64,000 nucleotides of DNA from Taeniopygia guttata (Eukaryota > Chordata > Aves > Passeriformes > Estrildidae): positions 24,283,001 to 24,347,000 of the forward strand of contig NC_133064.1 of assembly GCF_048771995.1 (NCBI RefSeq), written 5' to 3'. The position numbers were made by a program, and so were the translations under genes. How positions within the stretch are numbered: the stretch's first letter is position 1; every line of letters begins with the position of its first letter. Below the pieces are notes generated by a model. The model saw only the letters and a program-made list of their open reading frames with translations. It was not told where the DNA came from and ran no database searches. This document shows positions 1 through 12,005 of the stretch, piece after piece.

Positions 1-106
1 TATTGTAATTCTTCTGATGCTTGCACCATGCTTGTTTCAGTGCATGTGGCAGACCATGGACAAAGTTTTCAAAGAAGTGTTGGTGGTTTAAAAAGGGAGG
101 GGGAGA
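1..106 (+). mobile_element. 3' end of an ERV internal region, with polypurine tract
   Basis: This is the last stretch of an ERV whose body lies off the left edge. It ends in a purine run at about 90-106 (AAAAAGGGAGGGGGAGA) directly before an LTR that starts TGTTAG, which is where the plus-strand primer of a retrovirus lies. The short open frame before it could be the end of env, but it is too short to classify. Confidence 0.6.
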
Positions 107-723
107 TGTTAGAGTCCAGGGCATCCCTCTGGCTGCCCTGGCAGGTCTGGGACCCTGGCAAGGGGTCAGGAACCCCCCTGTACAGAGCCCCGAGAGACAC
201 TGTCTCTGATCTCTGTCCATGGAAAAGAGTTTTCAATCTTACAGGATGAATTACAAGCTCTGAGTGTTTGATATAAGTAATAATTAAGTATGGCACGGGT
301 GCAAAAGTAAAATTTTAGGATTCTAGATAAGGGGTCCAAAGGGCACAAGATGGAGGAAATTGGGTGTGTCTTGTCCTTTTTCTTCTTCTTCATGCCCTCC
401 ATGTTTCACTGTAGTGTTGGCATTTTTCTATTGGTTTAGGCTGGGGACACACTGTTTAACGTAGGTGATAGATATTGGCACATTATTGTAAATATAGTAC
501 ACGTAGTTTCTGGTATATAATGTTTGTAACATCCCACTGAGGGGCAGAGCCCCACACGCTGCCCTTCAGGACAGATCTGCGGCAGGGCAGCAGAACATGT
601 TATAGATAAGCAAGAATAAACAACCTTGAAAACCAACACAGACGAATTACGACTTCTTTGGCAGCGGGGCTGACAGAGACTTTCTACAATCTTGGAATCA
701 TCTCAATACCACAGATTCCAACA
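107..723 (+). mobile_element. 3' LTR, family A (copy 1)
   Basis: The LTR starts TGTTAGAG after a polypurine tract and ends about CCAACA. It has an AATAAA polyadenylation signal near 616. A second copy lies antisense at 29,947-30,568; the two align through the body, including the segment complementary to a shared antisense open frame. The left flank is ERV internal sequence, so this is a 3' LTR and not a solo one. Confidence 0.75.
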
Positions 724-1195
724 CTCCACCCAGGGGGAGGGGCCAAGCATTCCTTTCTGGATATAATCTGAGCTTTTGGGACACCAGGGCAGCCTTTTCC
801 ACTGGATTCCCAGAGGAAGACCAGGCCCTTCTACATCACCACTGGATCTTCAGAGAAAGACTACACCCTTCTACAGGATCACTGCTCCAACAGAACCACA
901 CCTGCCACTCCAGGAGGACTGCAGCCATAATTTCAATTGGACTGCTACCAACACCTTGACCAATAGGGTGTCAGATCATATTCTGACTCTCAGTGTTGTT
1001 TTGTATTACTGCATTGTTTTGGTTTGGGTTTTTTTTTATTTTCTTCCCTAATAAAGAACTGTTATTCCTGCTCCCAGATCTTTTCCTGAGAGCCCCTTAA
1101 TTTCAAAATTATAACAATTCGGAGGGAGGGGGTTTACATTTTCCAGTTCAGGGGAGGCTACTGCCTTCCTTAGCAGACACCTGTCTTTTCAAACC
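724..1195 (+). mobile_element. LTR-like repeat family B (copy 1, 5' truncated)
   Basis: Closely resembles 12,170-12,640, and the minus strand of 53,890-54,395 in part. It carries an AATAAA near 1050 followed by a U5-like segment ending in TATAACA at 1116, then a conserved tail to about 1195. LTR-A has replaced or displaced its 5' end. An open frame at 776-1051 recurs in degraded form in the other copies and is probably a by-product of repeat identity. Confidence 0.6.
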
Positions 1196-1459
1196 AATAT
1201 ATATATATAAAGGCTCATATGCTTTATTCTCAGTTTTTGTGATCTACACGTAAAAAGAACCTAGCTAAAATCTAATACAGTAAAAGAATAAATGCTAAAA
1301 AATACTGAGTATGTTGACATTTGTATATGATGGAAGTGAAAAAGGGAAAATGTGGAAGAATGGAAGGTGAAAAGAAAGAAGGAACCGAAAGTGAGTTTAT
1401 TGGCAGCAGTGTCGGCAAAAATTTTTCAGGATAGGAGCAGAGGATTTGGAAGTTAGAGT
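1196..1459. other. Unassigned AT-rich stretch
   Basis: Nothing recognised apart from a short (TA)n run at about 1198-1209. It separates the family B repeat from the class I ERV pol remains and may be decayed gag or leader of that ERV. Confidence 0.3.
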
Positions 1460-2309
1460 ACACAGTGAAGATTTATAATAGCTGAGGGCTCAGCCGTGTG
1501 TCTCCTGGGAAGGGATCTGTTTGAGGGTTTGGATGTAGAAATAAGGTTGGCATCAGAAGGATAGATTTAGACGTTATGGGAATTAATATGATAAAAGAAA
1601 AACTGAAAGAAGGTATAACCAGGAATGCTTTTGTAATACCCTCAAAATTGAGGAAAGACCCAAAGTTATTGCAGAGCCAGACAAGCACAGATATGGGACT
1701 ATTGCAGTCAGCATAACTAGTGCAGATAAAAACCAAGGGGGGTGTTCCACCTGCAGTAAAGCAGTATCCTATCCCCAGGGAAGCACATCCAAGTATTCAA
1801 AACCTAATTGATGTGGTTTTAAGAAACAGTATTCTAAGGGAATATGAATCCCCTTACAATATCCCATTATCAGTTACCACAACCAGAATCGATAAAGAGG
1901 GTAGTCCAGGATATAGATTTATACAGGACCTAAGAAAAACTCATGAGCATGTGATAGTGCCACATCCAGTGGTACCAGATCAATCAACCATTTTATTACA
2001 AATTCCACACTGGGAAAGGGTATTTGTGGTCATGGATTTAACTTCTGCATTTTTTAGTATTCCAATGGAAGAAGAAAGTCAGCTACTGGTTGCATTCACT
2101 TGGGAAGGGAAACAGGTAACTTGGACAACGTTGCCTCAAGGCTTTGCGGGAGCACCAACTATGTTTTCACAAATATCAAAAACAGATTTGGAAGATGTAC
2201 AGCTACCCAGAGATTCAGTGTTAATACAGTATGTGGATGATTTATTGATAGTAATTCAAAATGTAAGTATACAGTATATGCCAGTTATGTACAGAATTGT
2301 CTGAGAAAG
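1460..2309 (+). pseudogene. Class I ERV pol fragment: reverse transcriptase fingers and palm
   Basis: An open frame at 1720-2304 (194 codons) encodes the N-terminal half of a gammaretrovirus-like reverse transcriptase. Visible landmarks are the FIQDLR segment, the first catalytic aspartate in VMDLTSAFF, LPQGFAGAPT, and the YVDD catalytic box near the end. Sequence just upstream (about 1460-1719) also reads as pol in a broken frame. The frame is cut at 2309 by a solo LTR with a 6-bp target duplication, and pol resumes after it. Many stops and frame changes downstream show an old, dead copy. Confidence 0.8.
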
Positions 2310-2619
2310 TGTGGATATTCTCAGTTCAGTCAGAGAGAAAAAGAAAAAGATTTCTGCCAGGCTAAGCCTGGGAAAAGTACGGGAGGAATGTAAACAATCT
2401 ATTATCTTGCTTTCTGTTCATATTGTTTATAGATATGTTCTGCCACACTGACCTAAGTCCAAGTGTACCAATCGTGTGAAAGGTTTTCACTTTGAGACCA
2501 ATCATATTTTACCTTAGCGATCCTGGTTATAAAAGAGGAACACTACTTGTTAATAAAGTTCATTTTTTGCCTTCTGAAGATGGAGTCTCATTATTCCTGT
2601 CCCTGCCTCAACAGTGGCG
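2310..2619 (+). mobile_element. Solo LTR family D (older copy)
   Basis: The element of about 310 bp is flanked by the direct repeat AGAAAG (2304-2309 and 2620-2625) and sits inside the class I pol gene. It carries TATAAAAG near 2529 and AATAAAG near 2553. It aligns over its length with the 315-bp elements at 13,333-13,647, 29,170-29,484 and 63,634-63,948, but is more diverged. It starts TGTGG and ends GTGGCG, unlike the younger copies (TATGGG...GACA). Confidence 0.75.
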
Positions 2620-2625
2620 AGAAAG

Positions 2626-5168
2626 GACACTGCATTTCTATCTAAATTACAGCAGTGTCAAACAGAAGTATTTGGAATTCATCCTAAGAGAAGTGCAGAA
2701 GTTAATAGATCCAGAAAGAATTAAAGTGATCATAAATTTACCCAAGCCAGTGACAAAAAAGAAGTTAAGGGTTTTATTTAGGACAAGTAGGATTCTGTAG
2801 ACCATGGATTCTGGGGCGGGGAGAATTAATTAAACCCTTAACTGAAGCCACAAAATAGGAAGAATTGGAACCTTTGACATGGGGCCCATAAAGAAAGCAA
2901 GCATTTGAAACTGTCAAGAAAGCTTTAAGCTGCACTGGCATAAAATTTGCCAGACTATATTAAACCTTTTTATTTGCATAGACATGAGAGAAAGGAGTAG
3001 CTAGTGGAGTAAATACACAGCAACTTGGACCAGATCAGAGGACTGTAGCATATTATTCAGCTAAGTTAGATCCTGTTGTATGTGGTACTCCTCAATGTAC
3101 TAGGGCTATAGGCACAGCAGCTGAGATGGTAGAAAAGAGCCGTTCTTGGATTTTAGGAGATCAGCTGTACATACTCGTGCCACATGAGGTGGAAATATTG
3201 TTGAATTAATATGCAATTCAGACCCTATCACCACAAAGAACTCATATGTGTGAGCTTATTTTGCTGATGGCAGACAATATAATTTTAAGGTGTTGTAATC
3301 CCTTGAATCCTGCTATGCTCTTGCTGTTGCCAGAAGATGGTACTCCACATTAGGATTGTAGAAGAGTCATTATGACACCTAGCAAACCATGGAAGGATTT
3401 AAAAGATGAATCTATGTTAAACCTTGATTTAACCCTGTATGTGGATGGATCCTCATATTACCAGGATGGAAAGCATGTGATGGGATGCGTAGTTGTGGAT
3501 GACGAAGGTGTAAAACTCTCCGAAGCCATGCTAGCAGAAATAAGTGCACAAGGTGCAGAACTGATAGCACTTATACAAACAGTGAAACAAGGTAAAAACA
3601 GGTGAGTGAATATTTATAGACGCACTATATGCTTTTGGAGTGTGTTATACCATAGGGATGCTATGGAAGGAGAGAGAATTTCTAACTACAGCAGGAAAAG
3701 AAGTGGCAAATGGAAAAAAGATAAGGAAACTGCTAGAGGCTATACATTTGCCAGAGCAAATATCAAGTGATAGACTGTGCAGCCCATACCCCAACGAAAT
3801 GTCCTGGCCAATGCCACAGCAAAAGCAGCAGCCAGACAGCAGGTACTGTTTTTTATGCTTGTGACTCCAAATCTGGAAGGACTGAACTTACCAGGTATAA
3901 CTGGATTATCTAAAGAGGTATGACTGGAGGAGAAAAGGAACTGGGAAAAGTGAGAAGCTGTCCAAGACAGATGGATTGTGGACAATAGGAGGAAAGTCTG
4001 TTTTACTGAAAAAAGTATTTATTGGTCATTGTTAGATGGTTCCACAATGAATCTCACAGCAGCACTGAAAACATCACAAACCAAGTGCCATGAATGTGGG
4101 CAGCACTAGGAATTTATGCTGCTGCAAAAAGGATTGTGGGGGGATGCAAAACTTGTCCGCATTCAATTGTTTCCAAGACCCCTGAGCATACATAAGGGTG
4201 TACAATCCCCAGCATACTTTCCTTTTCAGTATATGATTATGCAGACATGCCATCATCATTAGCATATAAGCATTTGTTGGTGATAGTGGAGCAATTATTG
4301 GGGTGGGTGTAAGCTTTTCCTACCCAAAAGGAAGATTCAGGAACCATAGTAAAAATTTTACTGAAGGAAATCTTTCCTAGGTATGGAGTACCAGAAATAA
4401 CAGATTCAGATAGAGTCTAACATTTTGGAGCAGCTATACACATTCAAATATTTAAGGCATTGGGAATTTTACAACAATTATATACTCATTAACAATCCAA
4501 ATTGTCAGGGAAAATAGAGAGGATGAATAGGACAATCAAAGAAAACTTAGCCAAAGTATGCATGCACACAGGATTAAAAGGGCCAGAGGCTCTAAATCTA
4601 GTTTTATGGAACATAAGAAATGCACTTGAGCAACCCATTAGACTATGTCTAGCAGAAATACTGTTTGGAAGACATTTGGCAGTGTCTGGGACTTATATCC
4701 TAGCAAGGATCAGTCTATTAGATGGAGATGAATGAGTGACACAATAGATGCTGTACATGGAACAAATCTTTGAAACTTACAGTTGACAAGTTTATTGATA
4801 TCAGGGAGTGCCACTTGAAATAAAAGTATATGATATTCAACCTGGAGATCAAGTATGGGCAAAAAAATATCAGAGAAAGAATAAATTTGAACTGAAATGG
4901 GAAGGTCCTTACACTGTATTCCTATGTACTTATTATGCAACAAAGTTGCATTAAAAGATTCCTGGATTCATCATTCACTTGTAAGAAGGCTAGTCACTGA
5001 CAGCCACAGAAATTGCTAACTTCATGTTGCATCCCATGATAGTCTTGTTGGGTTTGATTTTGTTATGTCTATCACGTACATTAATATTATATATGAAAAT
5101 ATTGAAAATGAATAGGCAATTTGAGAAATTCTAGGAGCTCTGTCTAAAATATTAGCAGGCATGCTGAA
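2626..5168 (+). pseudogene. Class I ERV pol, decayed 3' two thirds (RT thumb, RNase H, integrase)
   Basis: Continues the reverse transcriptase after the LTR-D insertion. The RT thumb is readable at about 2640-2800 (LIDPERIKVIINLPKP). Connection-domain remains follow in several frames to about 3360. RNase H lies at 3372-3605, with the LYVDGSSY first aspartate and a following QGAELIAL glutamate. Integrase remains run from about 3640 to 4990; the open frame at 4502-4735 covers the region around the catalytic glutamate (SGKIERMNRTIK). Stops and frameshifts are frequent. No env is recognisable before the 3' polypurine tract, so env was lost or never present. Confidence 0.75.
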
Positions 5169-5710
5169 TAAAACCAAGGGGGGATTTTTTGGGATTAAAA
5201 TAAGTTTACTTATAGAATATTAGAAATTAATTGTGTAGGTTTAAGTTTAACTGTAACTTGATCACAGCTTTGCATGAGTGGGCTCTGCTCAAAACTTGGC
5301 ATAGGTAAACTTTAAATGAACTCCGTTCCTTAGCATGAATGGCTAAGCAGGGGAGGAAATAGAGAAAGACTGGATACCTTAATTTAAGGTGTTGAGACCC
5401 TGGCACTGAGAAGAGGGTGCAAAGGCTGGCCCAAACTGGAAGATAGGAACAGCTAATGGCCTGTCCACATGGACATGGAGAAAGAATCCAATGAGGTGCT
5501 AGAAGATCCCAGGCCATAAATCACCACTGGACCAAGGGGTGCATGCAGTGCATGTGAAGATCAGATGCACAGACTGTAAGAGTATAAAGGCCCAAGGATT
5601 TCTTTGTTCAGAGTCCCTCTCTGGAGGCACCCAGCTCGAGCTAAAATAAACTGACTGCCTCAGAATCCAGGGTCTGAACACTTCTTTATCAAATAGCATA
5701 ACTAATTTTT
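5169..5710 (+). mobile_element. Polypurine tract and 3' LTR of the class I ERV
   Basis: A polypurine tract (AAACCAAGGGGGGATT, about 5171-5184) follows the pol remains. After it comes an LTR-like segment with TATAAAGG near 5583 and AATAAA near 5645, which fits U3-R-U5 order on the plus strand. No second copy is in the window, so the ends (about 5186 and 5705) are approximate. Confidence 0.6.
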
Positions 5711-6058
5711 CCTCATAAATTCTTACCTTTACACAAGGCTAGGTGAAAATCGGCTATTTTATTTAAAAGGTACACTCTATTAGGTGAGGCTGAAGCTGGT
5801 AGCTCAGTACAGGCAGAGTTACCACAGAGCCAGGTCAAAAAAGTAGCAAGACTAAGTGAGAGTGTATTTCAAATAAGCACACTTGCACACAATGCATGCA
5901 CAGAAAGCCAGACACACAGAGCAATACAGAAAAATACAGCAGCATTCTCACAAACAGCACTAATGGACTGTTCCTCTCTCTGGCTGATCAGGATGAAACC
6001 TCATTAATGGAAAATACATACATATGCACAATAAGAATCCCTCCAGTAGCTAGCCCAT
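5711..6058. other. No recognisable feature
   Basis: Intergenic sequence of mixed composition. I see no coding signal, repeat match within the window or clear element boundary here. Confidence 0.4.
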
Positions 6059-6355
6059 GTCCTGGGGTGACTTTATGATACTGAATCATATCATCATTCA
6101 TCTGTTTAGCCCAAAAATAAGTTTTGTGCCTTTAAAATTAGATCCGAGAGCAAAGGGGGGAAGAAGGTAAAGTGGTGGATTTTTTTCCCGGCTGTATTCA
6201 AAAACAAAGAGATAAGAGCTTCAGCTCTCTCGCGCTCTCTCTCTCTCTCTCGGTGCATGTTGTCTGTAGCACAGACAGCAGGAGAGAGCTCTCCATTGCT
6301 TTTAGCTAATTTTTTTAGCTAGTTGAGGCAGAGAAGTTCCCCAGACTGTAGCTCC
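6059..6355 (+). mobile_element. LTR family F fragment (5' part)
   Basis: Starts TGTCCTGGGGTGACTTTATG, matching the LTR at 28,132-28,715 (TGTCTTGGGGTGACTTTATG) for about 300 bp. It contains a CT-rich run at about 6227-6251. It breaks off near 6350 and is followed directly by RT sequence, so most of the LTR, gag and the RT start are deleted. Confidence 0.65.
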
Positions 6356-8530
6356 ACAAAATTTGCAGTACATCGATAACATCACTGTGTGAGGGAACAC
6401 GGCAGCAAAAAATACTGGGAAAAAAAGAGAATAATCAACCAAATTCTCCTAAAAAGCTGGTTTCACCATCAAAAAGATTAAAGGACCTGCTCAAAATATC
6501 CAGTTGCTAAGAGTGAAGTGGCAAGATAGACGACGTCAAATTCCCACTGATGTCATCAACAAAATCACAACAATGTCTCCACCAACCAACAGAAAAGAAA
6601 CACAAGCTTTCCTAAGTGCCATAGGCTTTTAGAAAATGCATATTCCTGAATACAGCCAAAATCTGAGCACTCTTTACCTAGTTACCTGCAAGAAAACACT
6701 TTCCATTGGGGCCCTGAACAACAGCAAGCATTTGCCCAAATTAAGCAAAAGATCGCTCATGCAGTAGCCCTTGGCCCAATCAGGACAGGACCAAATATAA
6801 AGAACGTGCTCTACTCTGCAACTGAAAGCCATACCCTGTCCTACAGCCTTTGGCAGAAGGTGCCTGAGACTCGAAGCCAACCATTAGGATTCTGGAGTTG
6901 AAGCTACAGAGAGTCTGAAGCCAACTACACCCGAACAGAAAAGAAAATTTTAGCAGCCTATAAGGAGTCCAAGCTGCCTCAGAGGTAATAAACACTAAAA
7001 TACGACTCCTTCTAGCACCCCAACTACCAGTGCTGGAGTGAATGTTCAAAACAAAAGTTCCCTCTACCCACCACACCACCAATGCCACATGGAGCAAGTG
7101 GATTGCTCTCATCACACAGCATGCTTATATTGAAAAATTTAATTGCCCTAGAATTTTGGAAATAATTATAAACTGGCCCGAAAGTAAAAACTTTAGTCTC
7201 ACTGATGAAAAGAAACAAGAGCAAGTGACACAGGCTGAAGAAGCTCTACCATATAATCAACTGCCAACAAAAGAAGCACATAACGCTCTTTCTACTGATG
7301 GCTCTTGTCACATCATAAAGATGAACTGGAAGTGGAAAGCAGCCATATGGAGCCCCACACAACAAGTTACAGAAGCTACTGAAAGAAAAGGTAGATCAAA
7401 CCAACTTACTGAACTCAAAGAAGTTCAACTAATCCTAGACATTGCTGAAAGAAAAAAGTGGCCAAAACTCTGCCTCTACACTGATTCATAGATGGTAGCC
7501 AATGCTCTGTGAAAATGGCTAGAGAAGTGGAAAAAAATAATTGACAGCATAAGAGAAAACCAATCTCAGTTGCTAAAGAGTGGAATGACATCGCTGCCCA
7601 AATAGAAAAACTCTTTATGAAAGTCCGCCATGTAAATGCTCATGTCCCCAAGAGTAGGGCTAATGAAGAGCACCAAAATAACAAGCAGGTAAATCAAGAT
7701 ACAAAGATAGAAGTGTCAAAGATAGACTTAAATTTGCAACACAAAAATTATTCCTAGCTCAATAAACTCATGATGCCTCAGGTCATCAAAGTAAAAATGC
7801 CACCTATAAGTGGGCACAAGACCAAGGAGTAAATTTAACCATAGACAATATTTCTCAAGTTATCCATGACTGTGAGACATGTGCTGCAATCAAGCAGGCC
7901 AAGCAAGTAAAACCCCTATGTTATGGTGGGCAGTAGTCCAAATATAAATATAGAGGCCTGACAAATTGTCTGCATCTCATTGCCCCAACATGCCAAGATA
8001 AGCACTATGTGCTCGCAATGGTAGAAGCCACTACAAAATAGTTAGAAACCTACCCTGTGCCTCATGCTACAGCCCATAACACCATCCTAAGTCTTAAAAA
8101 GCAAGTCCTTTGGAGACATAGTACCCCTGAGAACACTGAATCAAACAACAAGACTTATTTCAAGAACAGCCTTATCAACACCTGGACTAGGGAACATGGC
8201 ATTAAATGGGTATACCATATCCCCTACCATGCACCAGCTGCAAGAAAACTAGAGAGGTACAATGAACTGTTAAAAAACACCTAAAAAGCATTGGGTGTGG
8301 GATCTTCCAAATATTAGGAGCAGCATCTAGGAAAAGCCACCTGGTTAATTAACACCTGAAGTTCCACCAACCGAGCAGGCCCTGCCCAATCTAAGTCCCT
8401 GCATACAGTAGAAAAAAGTCCCAACGATACATGTCAGAGGACTGTTAGGGAAGACTGTTTAGATCAATTCTGCCTTGAATACAAACAAATCCATTCATGG
8501 AGTTGTTTTTGCACAAAGACCAAGCTTCAC
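6356..8530 (+). pseudogene. ERVL-like (class III) pol, decayed: RT palm to integrase
   Basis: Begins at a decayed YIDD-type RT active site (LQYIDNI, 6371 onward). It passes through RT connection and RNase H; the open frame at 7042-7491 ends in a YTDS RNase H motif. Integrase remains follow: an HHCC-like zinc region around 7750-7920 and a core at 8057-8284 that ends at the region of the catalytic glutamate (AARKLERYN). Many stops show a dead copy. The same family occurs at 27,280-28,131 and 37,730-38,285, and the three can be aligned. Class III is assigned from the overall motif pattern and the 5-bp duplications of similar LTRs, not from a search. Confidence 0.7.
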
Positions 8531-8611
8531 ATGGTGAATAATGCAGCAGCCTTGAGCCTCATGCGGACCTGGAAGCCCCTGGCAGCCAGTCAGATGAAGA
8601 GGGGGAATTGC

Positions 8612-8760
8612 CAGAAGCACCTGTCTTGGTTTGACACTGGTCAAATGCCAGGCACCCACAAAAGCTGCTCACTCATCCTCCCCTGCCACAGCTGGGCAGA
8701 GGAGAGAAAAATTTAATGAAGACTTCATGAGCTAAGGACCAGGAGAATATGGATATAATA
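8612..8760 (-). mobile_element. LTR family L fragment, antisense
   Basis: This short piece reads, in reverse complement, like the 3' end of the long LTR at 13,121-14,516. Shared features are an AG-rich GAGAGAAAA segment and a CAGCTGGG segment. It is a truncated insertion or a chance survivor of a larger copy. Confidence 0.4.
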
Positions 8761-8999
8761 GCCTGGTCAGAGGGAGAGAAAACTAGATAAGTTTTCCCAG
8801 AATCAGCCTGAGAGACTTTAGGGAGCTGGAGATAAACAATGATAGCAAAATATTAAAAACAACCTGCAGGTGGTGTTTTTCTAATACCTGTTTTTCTGTT
8901 ATTCTCATAGGATTGTTTACAAATGGGTGTCTTGTTAATTAGCCAATCAGGTGAAATGTATTAATTAAATGACCAATCAGGTCCACCTGTATCCGACCA
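8761..8999. other. Mixed repeat-derived sequence before CR1
   Basis: The last 100 bases (CCAATCAGGTCCACCTGT and surroundings) resemble the LTR at 50,899-51,290 near its position 51,082. The rest is unassigned. Confidence 0.35.
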
Positions 9000-9620
9000 G
9001 TGTGTGGAGATGCAGCTCTCCAGGTCACAGGTTGCTGGGACTGCTTGATGCCTCTGTGGGAGGCTGGGGCAGACAAGCAGCTCTTTTGCAGAAGATGTGC
9101 TGTGGTTGAGGAGCTGTGTTGCCAGATGAAGGAGCTACAGGAGGAAGTGAACAGGCTACATAGTATTCAAGTGAACAAGCAAGAGAATGAACAGTTATTT
9201 TCAGAGATGCTACAGTCTCAAGACTCTCAGGAGTCTCAAGCCTCCATTGTAGTGGAGAAGCAGGTGGACTCAGAACCCTGCAGGGTAATTAATAAAGGGT
9301 CTGTTAAAGACGAAGGCTGGAAGCAGTTTGCATGTATCAGGAGGAAGGTTCCTCCTCCTCAGAATTTGACAAGTAGGAATGGCAGTTTCTACAACAGGTA
9401 TGAGGCCCTGGAACTAGAAGGCCAGACAACTGATGAAATGGGCAAAGGTCCTTCTGGGATAGAGGGGCCTCCTAAAGCAACCCCACCTGTATGCACATCA
9501 CGACCTCCTCTGTTAAGAGGAGTAGTTGTAATAAGAGACTCCCTTCTAAGGGGAATGGAGGGTCCGATATGCAGACCGAAGCCAACTCACAGGGAAGTCT
9601 GCAGTCTCCCAGGGGCTTAG
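9000..9620 (+). pseudogene. CR1 ORF1-like protein
   Basis: A 206-codon open frame, CR1 ORF1-type by content. The N-terminus has a cysteine-rich patch (CRRCAVVEELCCQ). Next is a glutamate- and glutamine-rich helical stretch that could form a coiled coil, and then an esterase-like start (VVIRDSLLRGMEG, about residues 174-186). The stop at 9618-9620 is early relative to the family; homologous sequence appears to continue to about 9850 in broken frames. ORF1 proteins bind the LINE RNA. No upstream promoter is visible. Confidence 0.7.
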
Positions 9621-10078
9621 ATAAGGGATATTACTGGAAAACTTTCCAGTCTAGTAAGGCCCTCTGATTACTATCCCCTATTGGTTGTTCAAGCCAGCAG
9701 TGACAAAATAACAAAGGGAAGTCTGAGGGCAATCAAAAGAGACTTCAGGGCCCTGTGGCTATTGGTAGAAGGATCATGAGCACAGACAGTGATTTCCTCA
9801 AATCTGGTAACAAGGAATAATATTGATAGGAATATGCAGATCCATCAGGTCACTGTGTAGCTCCGAGGTTGGTGTCAGAAGAAAAGCTTTGGGGTTTTTG
9901 ACCATGGGATGATCTACTCAACACCTGGTCTACTGACACCTGGTGGGATACACCTTTCTCAGAGAGGAAAAAGAGCTCAAGCACAGGAGCTAGTGAGGCT
10001 GATTGATAGAGCTTTAAACTAGATTGGAAGGGGGAAAGGGACAAAACCAGACTTGCCAGTGCTGAGTGATGGGATGGT

Positions 10079-10690
10079 GTGCCAAAACTTGAGGAAAAAA
10101 GCATTAATGGGATCCCTCAATCTACTTCACGAGGTGTTGGCTACAATATACCACACCTGAAATGTTTCTATACCAATGCACACAGCATGAGGAACAAACA
10201 AGAGGAGCTCAAAGCTTTGGCCCAGTTTCAGAGATTTGACATCATTGGCAAAAGTGAAACCTGGTGGGATGAGTCCTATGACTGTAGTGCCCTGTTGGAC
10301 AGTTCCAGGTTCTTCGGGAGGAATAGGTAGGGAAGGTGAGGCAGGGGGTGGCACTCTATGTAATAGGAGAATTAGAATGTATGGAGCTCGCAGTTGGCAA
10401 TGGCACAGTTGAGAGCCTTTGGGTAAGAATCAAGGGATGAAAAAGTAAAGCCGATGTCATTATGGGAGTCTAGACCTTCTAGCCAGGACAATGATGCAGA
10501 TGAATTATTCTTTGAGCAACTAAGGGACACTTCCAAGACAACTGCCCTTGTCCTTATGGGGACTTCAACTTGACAGAAATTAACTGGGAGCATCACACAA
10601 CCCAGGCCAGAAGATGTTGGGAACAATAGATAAATATGATTGTATAGCAGAAGAACCACAATAGTACAGCCAGGATGAATATCATGCCCC
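10079..10690 (+). pseudogene. CR1 ORF2 endonuclease, N-terminal part
   Basis: The open frame at 10,079-10,330 encodes an apurinic-type endonuclease start: YTNAHSMRNKQEEL, then a conserved ETWWDES segment bearing a catalytic glutamate. Frames broken by stops continue to about 10,690 and include a DFN motif (GDFNLTEINW). The enzyme nicks target DNA in LINE integration. This copy is dead. Confidence 0.75.
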
Positions 10691-11130
10691 CTACTGGCTG
10701 GACAATAACCTTACCTACAGAGGGGTCCAAAAGTGAAATGGACTGTTCCATCTCACCCCCCAGAATGTATGGTTCACCCCACACCTGTAACCCTCCCCTG
10801 AAACATCAAGTGCCTGTAACCCCATTGGCCCAAGTCTTGTTCCAGCCCACCTTGAAGCCCCCCTGATAAGGGGCCTCCGAGGGGCCAAACGCGCTCTTGG
10901 ATCTTCCCCTCCCCTCTTGGAACTTCCTCCCTCCTCCTGGATTCCCCCTCCTGGAGTCCCTGCTCTCCCCTTTGTCTCACCCCTCCCCGATTACCTCAGG
11001 CCCGGCCACGTGCTGTGTCTAGCAGCTTGAGGCAGGACCTCTCTCCATCCCGAATAAACCTTATCCTCCAAGAGCAATCAGCAGAGATCTCTCGTCTGTA
11101 TCCACCCAAACCGTCCATGGAACCCTCAAA
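10691..11130 (+). mobile_element. LTR-like insertion inside CR1 ORF2
   Basis: A C-rich segment with no CR1 similarity separates two parts of one CR1 ORF2. It has an AATAAA near 11,053 and a pyrimidine-rich U3-like body, so a solo LTR is the likeliest identity. I could not find an exact target duplication, so both ends are approximate. Confidence 0.45.
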
Positions 11131-11620
11131 TGTCTTTACAAGAAGATTTCTCAAAAACCTGGATGACAACTTCATGGAACAGGTCCTAAGGAAGCCACCT
11201 TGGAAAAAGGCCCTCCTTGACCTGCTGCTTGTCAACAGAGTGGATCTTGTGAGTGAAGTGGTGATTGGCAGCCACCTTGGCCACAGCAATCACAAAGCAA
11301 TTGAGTTTAAAATCTCTAGTGACGGGAGGAAAAGTGCCAGCAAAACCTCAACCCTGGACACATGGAGAGCAGACTTTAGGCTGTTCAGGAAACTAGTGAG
11401 TAAGGTCCCCTGGGAAAATGTTTTTACAGGTGCTGGGGTCCATCAGTGCTGGTCACTTTTTAAACATCACATCCTAAGGGCAAAGGAGCAGGCAATTCCC
11501 AAATGTTGGAAGTCGAGCAGGCAATGCAGAAGGCCGGCTTGGCTGAACAGGAATCTTTTCTTGGAAATAAGGCAAAAGAGGAATGTGTATGGCCAGTGGA
11601 AGCAAGGTCAGGTGACATGA
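11131..11620 (+). pseudogene. CR1 ORF2, end of endonuclease to start of RT linker
   Basis: Within the open frame 11,015-11,620, the part from about 11,131 reads as CR1 ORF2. It has LLDLLLVNRVDLV, then SHLGHSNHKAIEF, which holds the SDH-like endonuclease end (here SNH, so the catalytic aspartate is lost), and a WKQGQVT linker. It ends at a stop at 11,618 and the rest of ORF2 is missing. Confidence 0.75.
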
Positions 11621-11637
11621 GAATAATACAGAGATGC

Positions 11638-12003
11638 TGCTCATTTGGATTGGAAGGGACCTTTAAAATCATCTAGTCTAACCACCTCCCCAAAATGAAC
11701 AGGGACATCCTTAACTAGATCAGGTTGCTCAGAGCCTCATCCAATCTAACATTGAATGTTTCCAGGGATGGGGAAACATTTGACTCTACCCTCTTTTAGT
11801 TTAAAACCATTACCCCTTGTCCTATTGAAAAAGGCCCTGTTAAAAAGGCTTTCTCAGTCTTTTTATAAGCCCCCCTTTGAAAGACCACAATAAGGTCTCC
11901 CCAGAGCCCAGCCTAAACAACCCCAACAGTTTCAGCCTTTCCTAATAGGAGAGGTGCTCCAGCCCTCTGGTCACTTTTATGGCCCTCCTCTGGAGGGTCC
12001 CAC
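11638..12003 (-). mobile_element. CR1 3' end, antisense
   Basis: Begins with the antisense CR1 tail pattern (TTGGAAGGGACCTTTAAAATC, then TCTAACC) and runs on as the 3' untranslated and ORF2 end region. It is interrupted near 12,003 by the family B repeat and continues at about 12,651. Confidence 0.75.
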
Positions 12004-12005
12004 AT

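Larger units (their letters stand above)
9000..11620 (+). mobile_element. CR1 LINE, ORF1 and 5' part of ORF2, interrupted
   Basis: A sense CR1 retrotransposon copy with a recognisable ORF1 followed by the endonuclease part of ORF2. It is interrupted by an LTR-like insertion at about 10,690-11,130 and stops near 11,620, where an antisense CR1 fragment follows. CR1 is the dominant LINE of birds. Copies are usually 5' truncated, so a copy with ORF1 is on the long side. Confidence 0.8.
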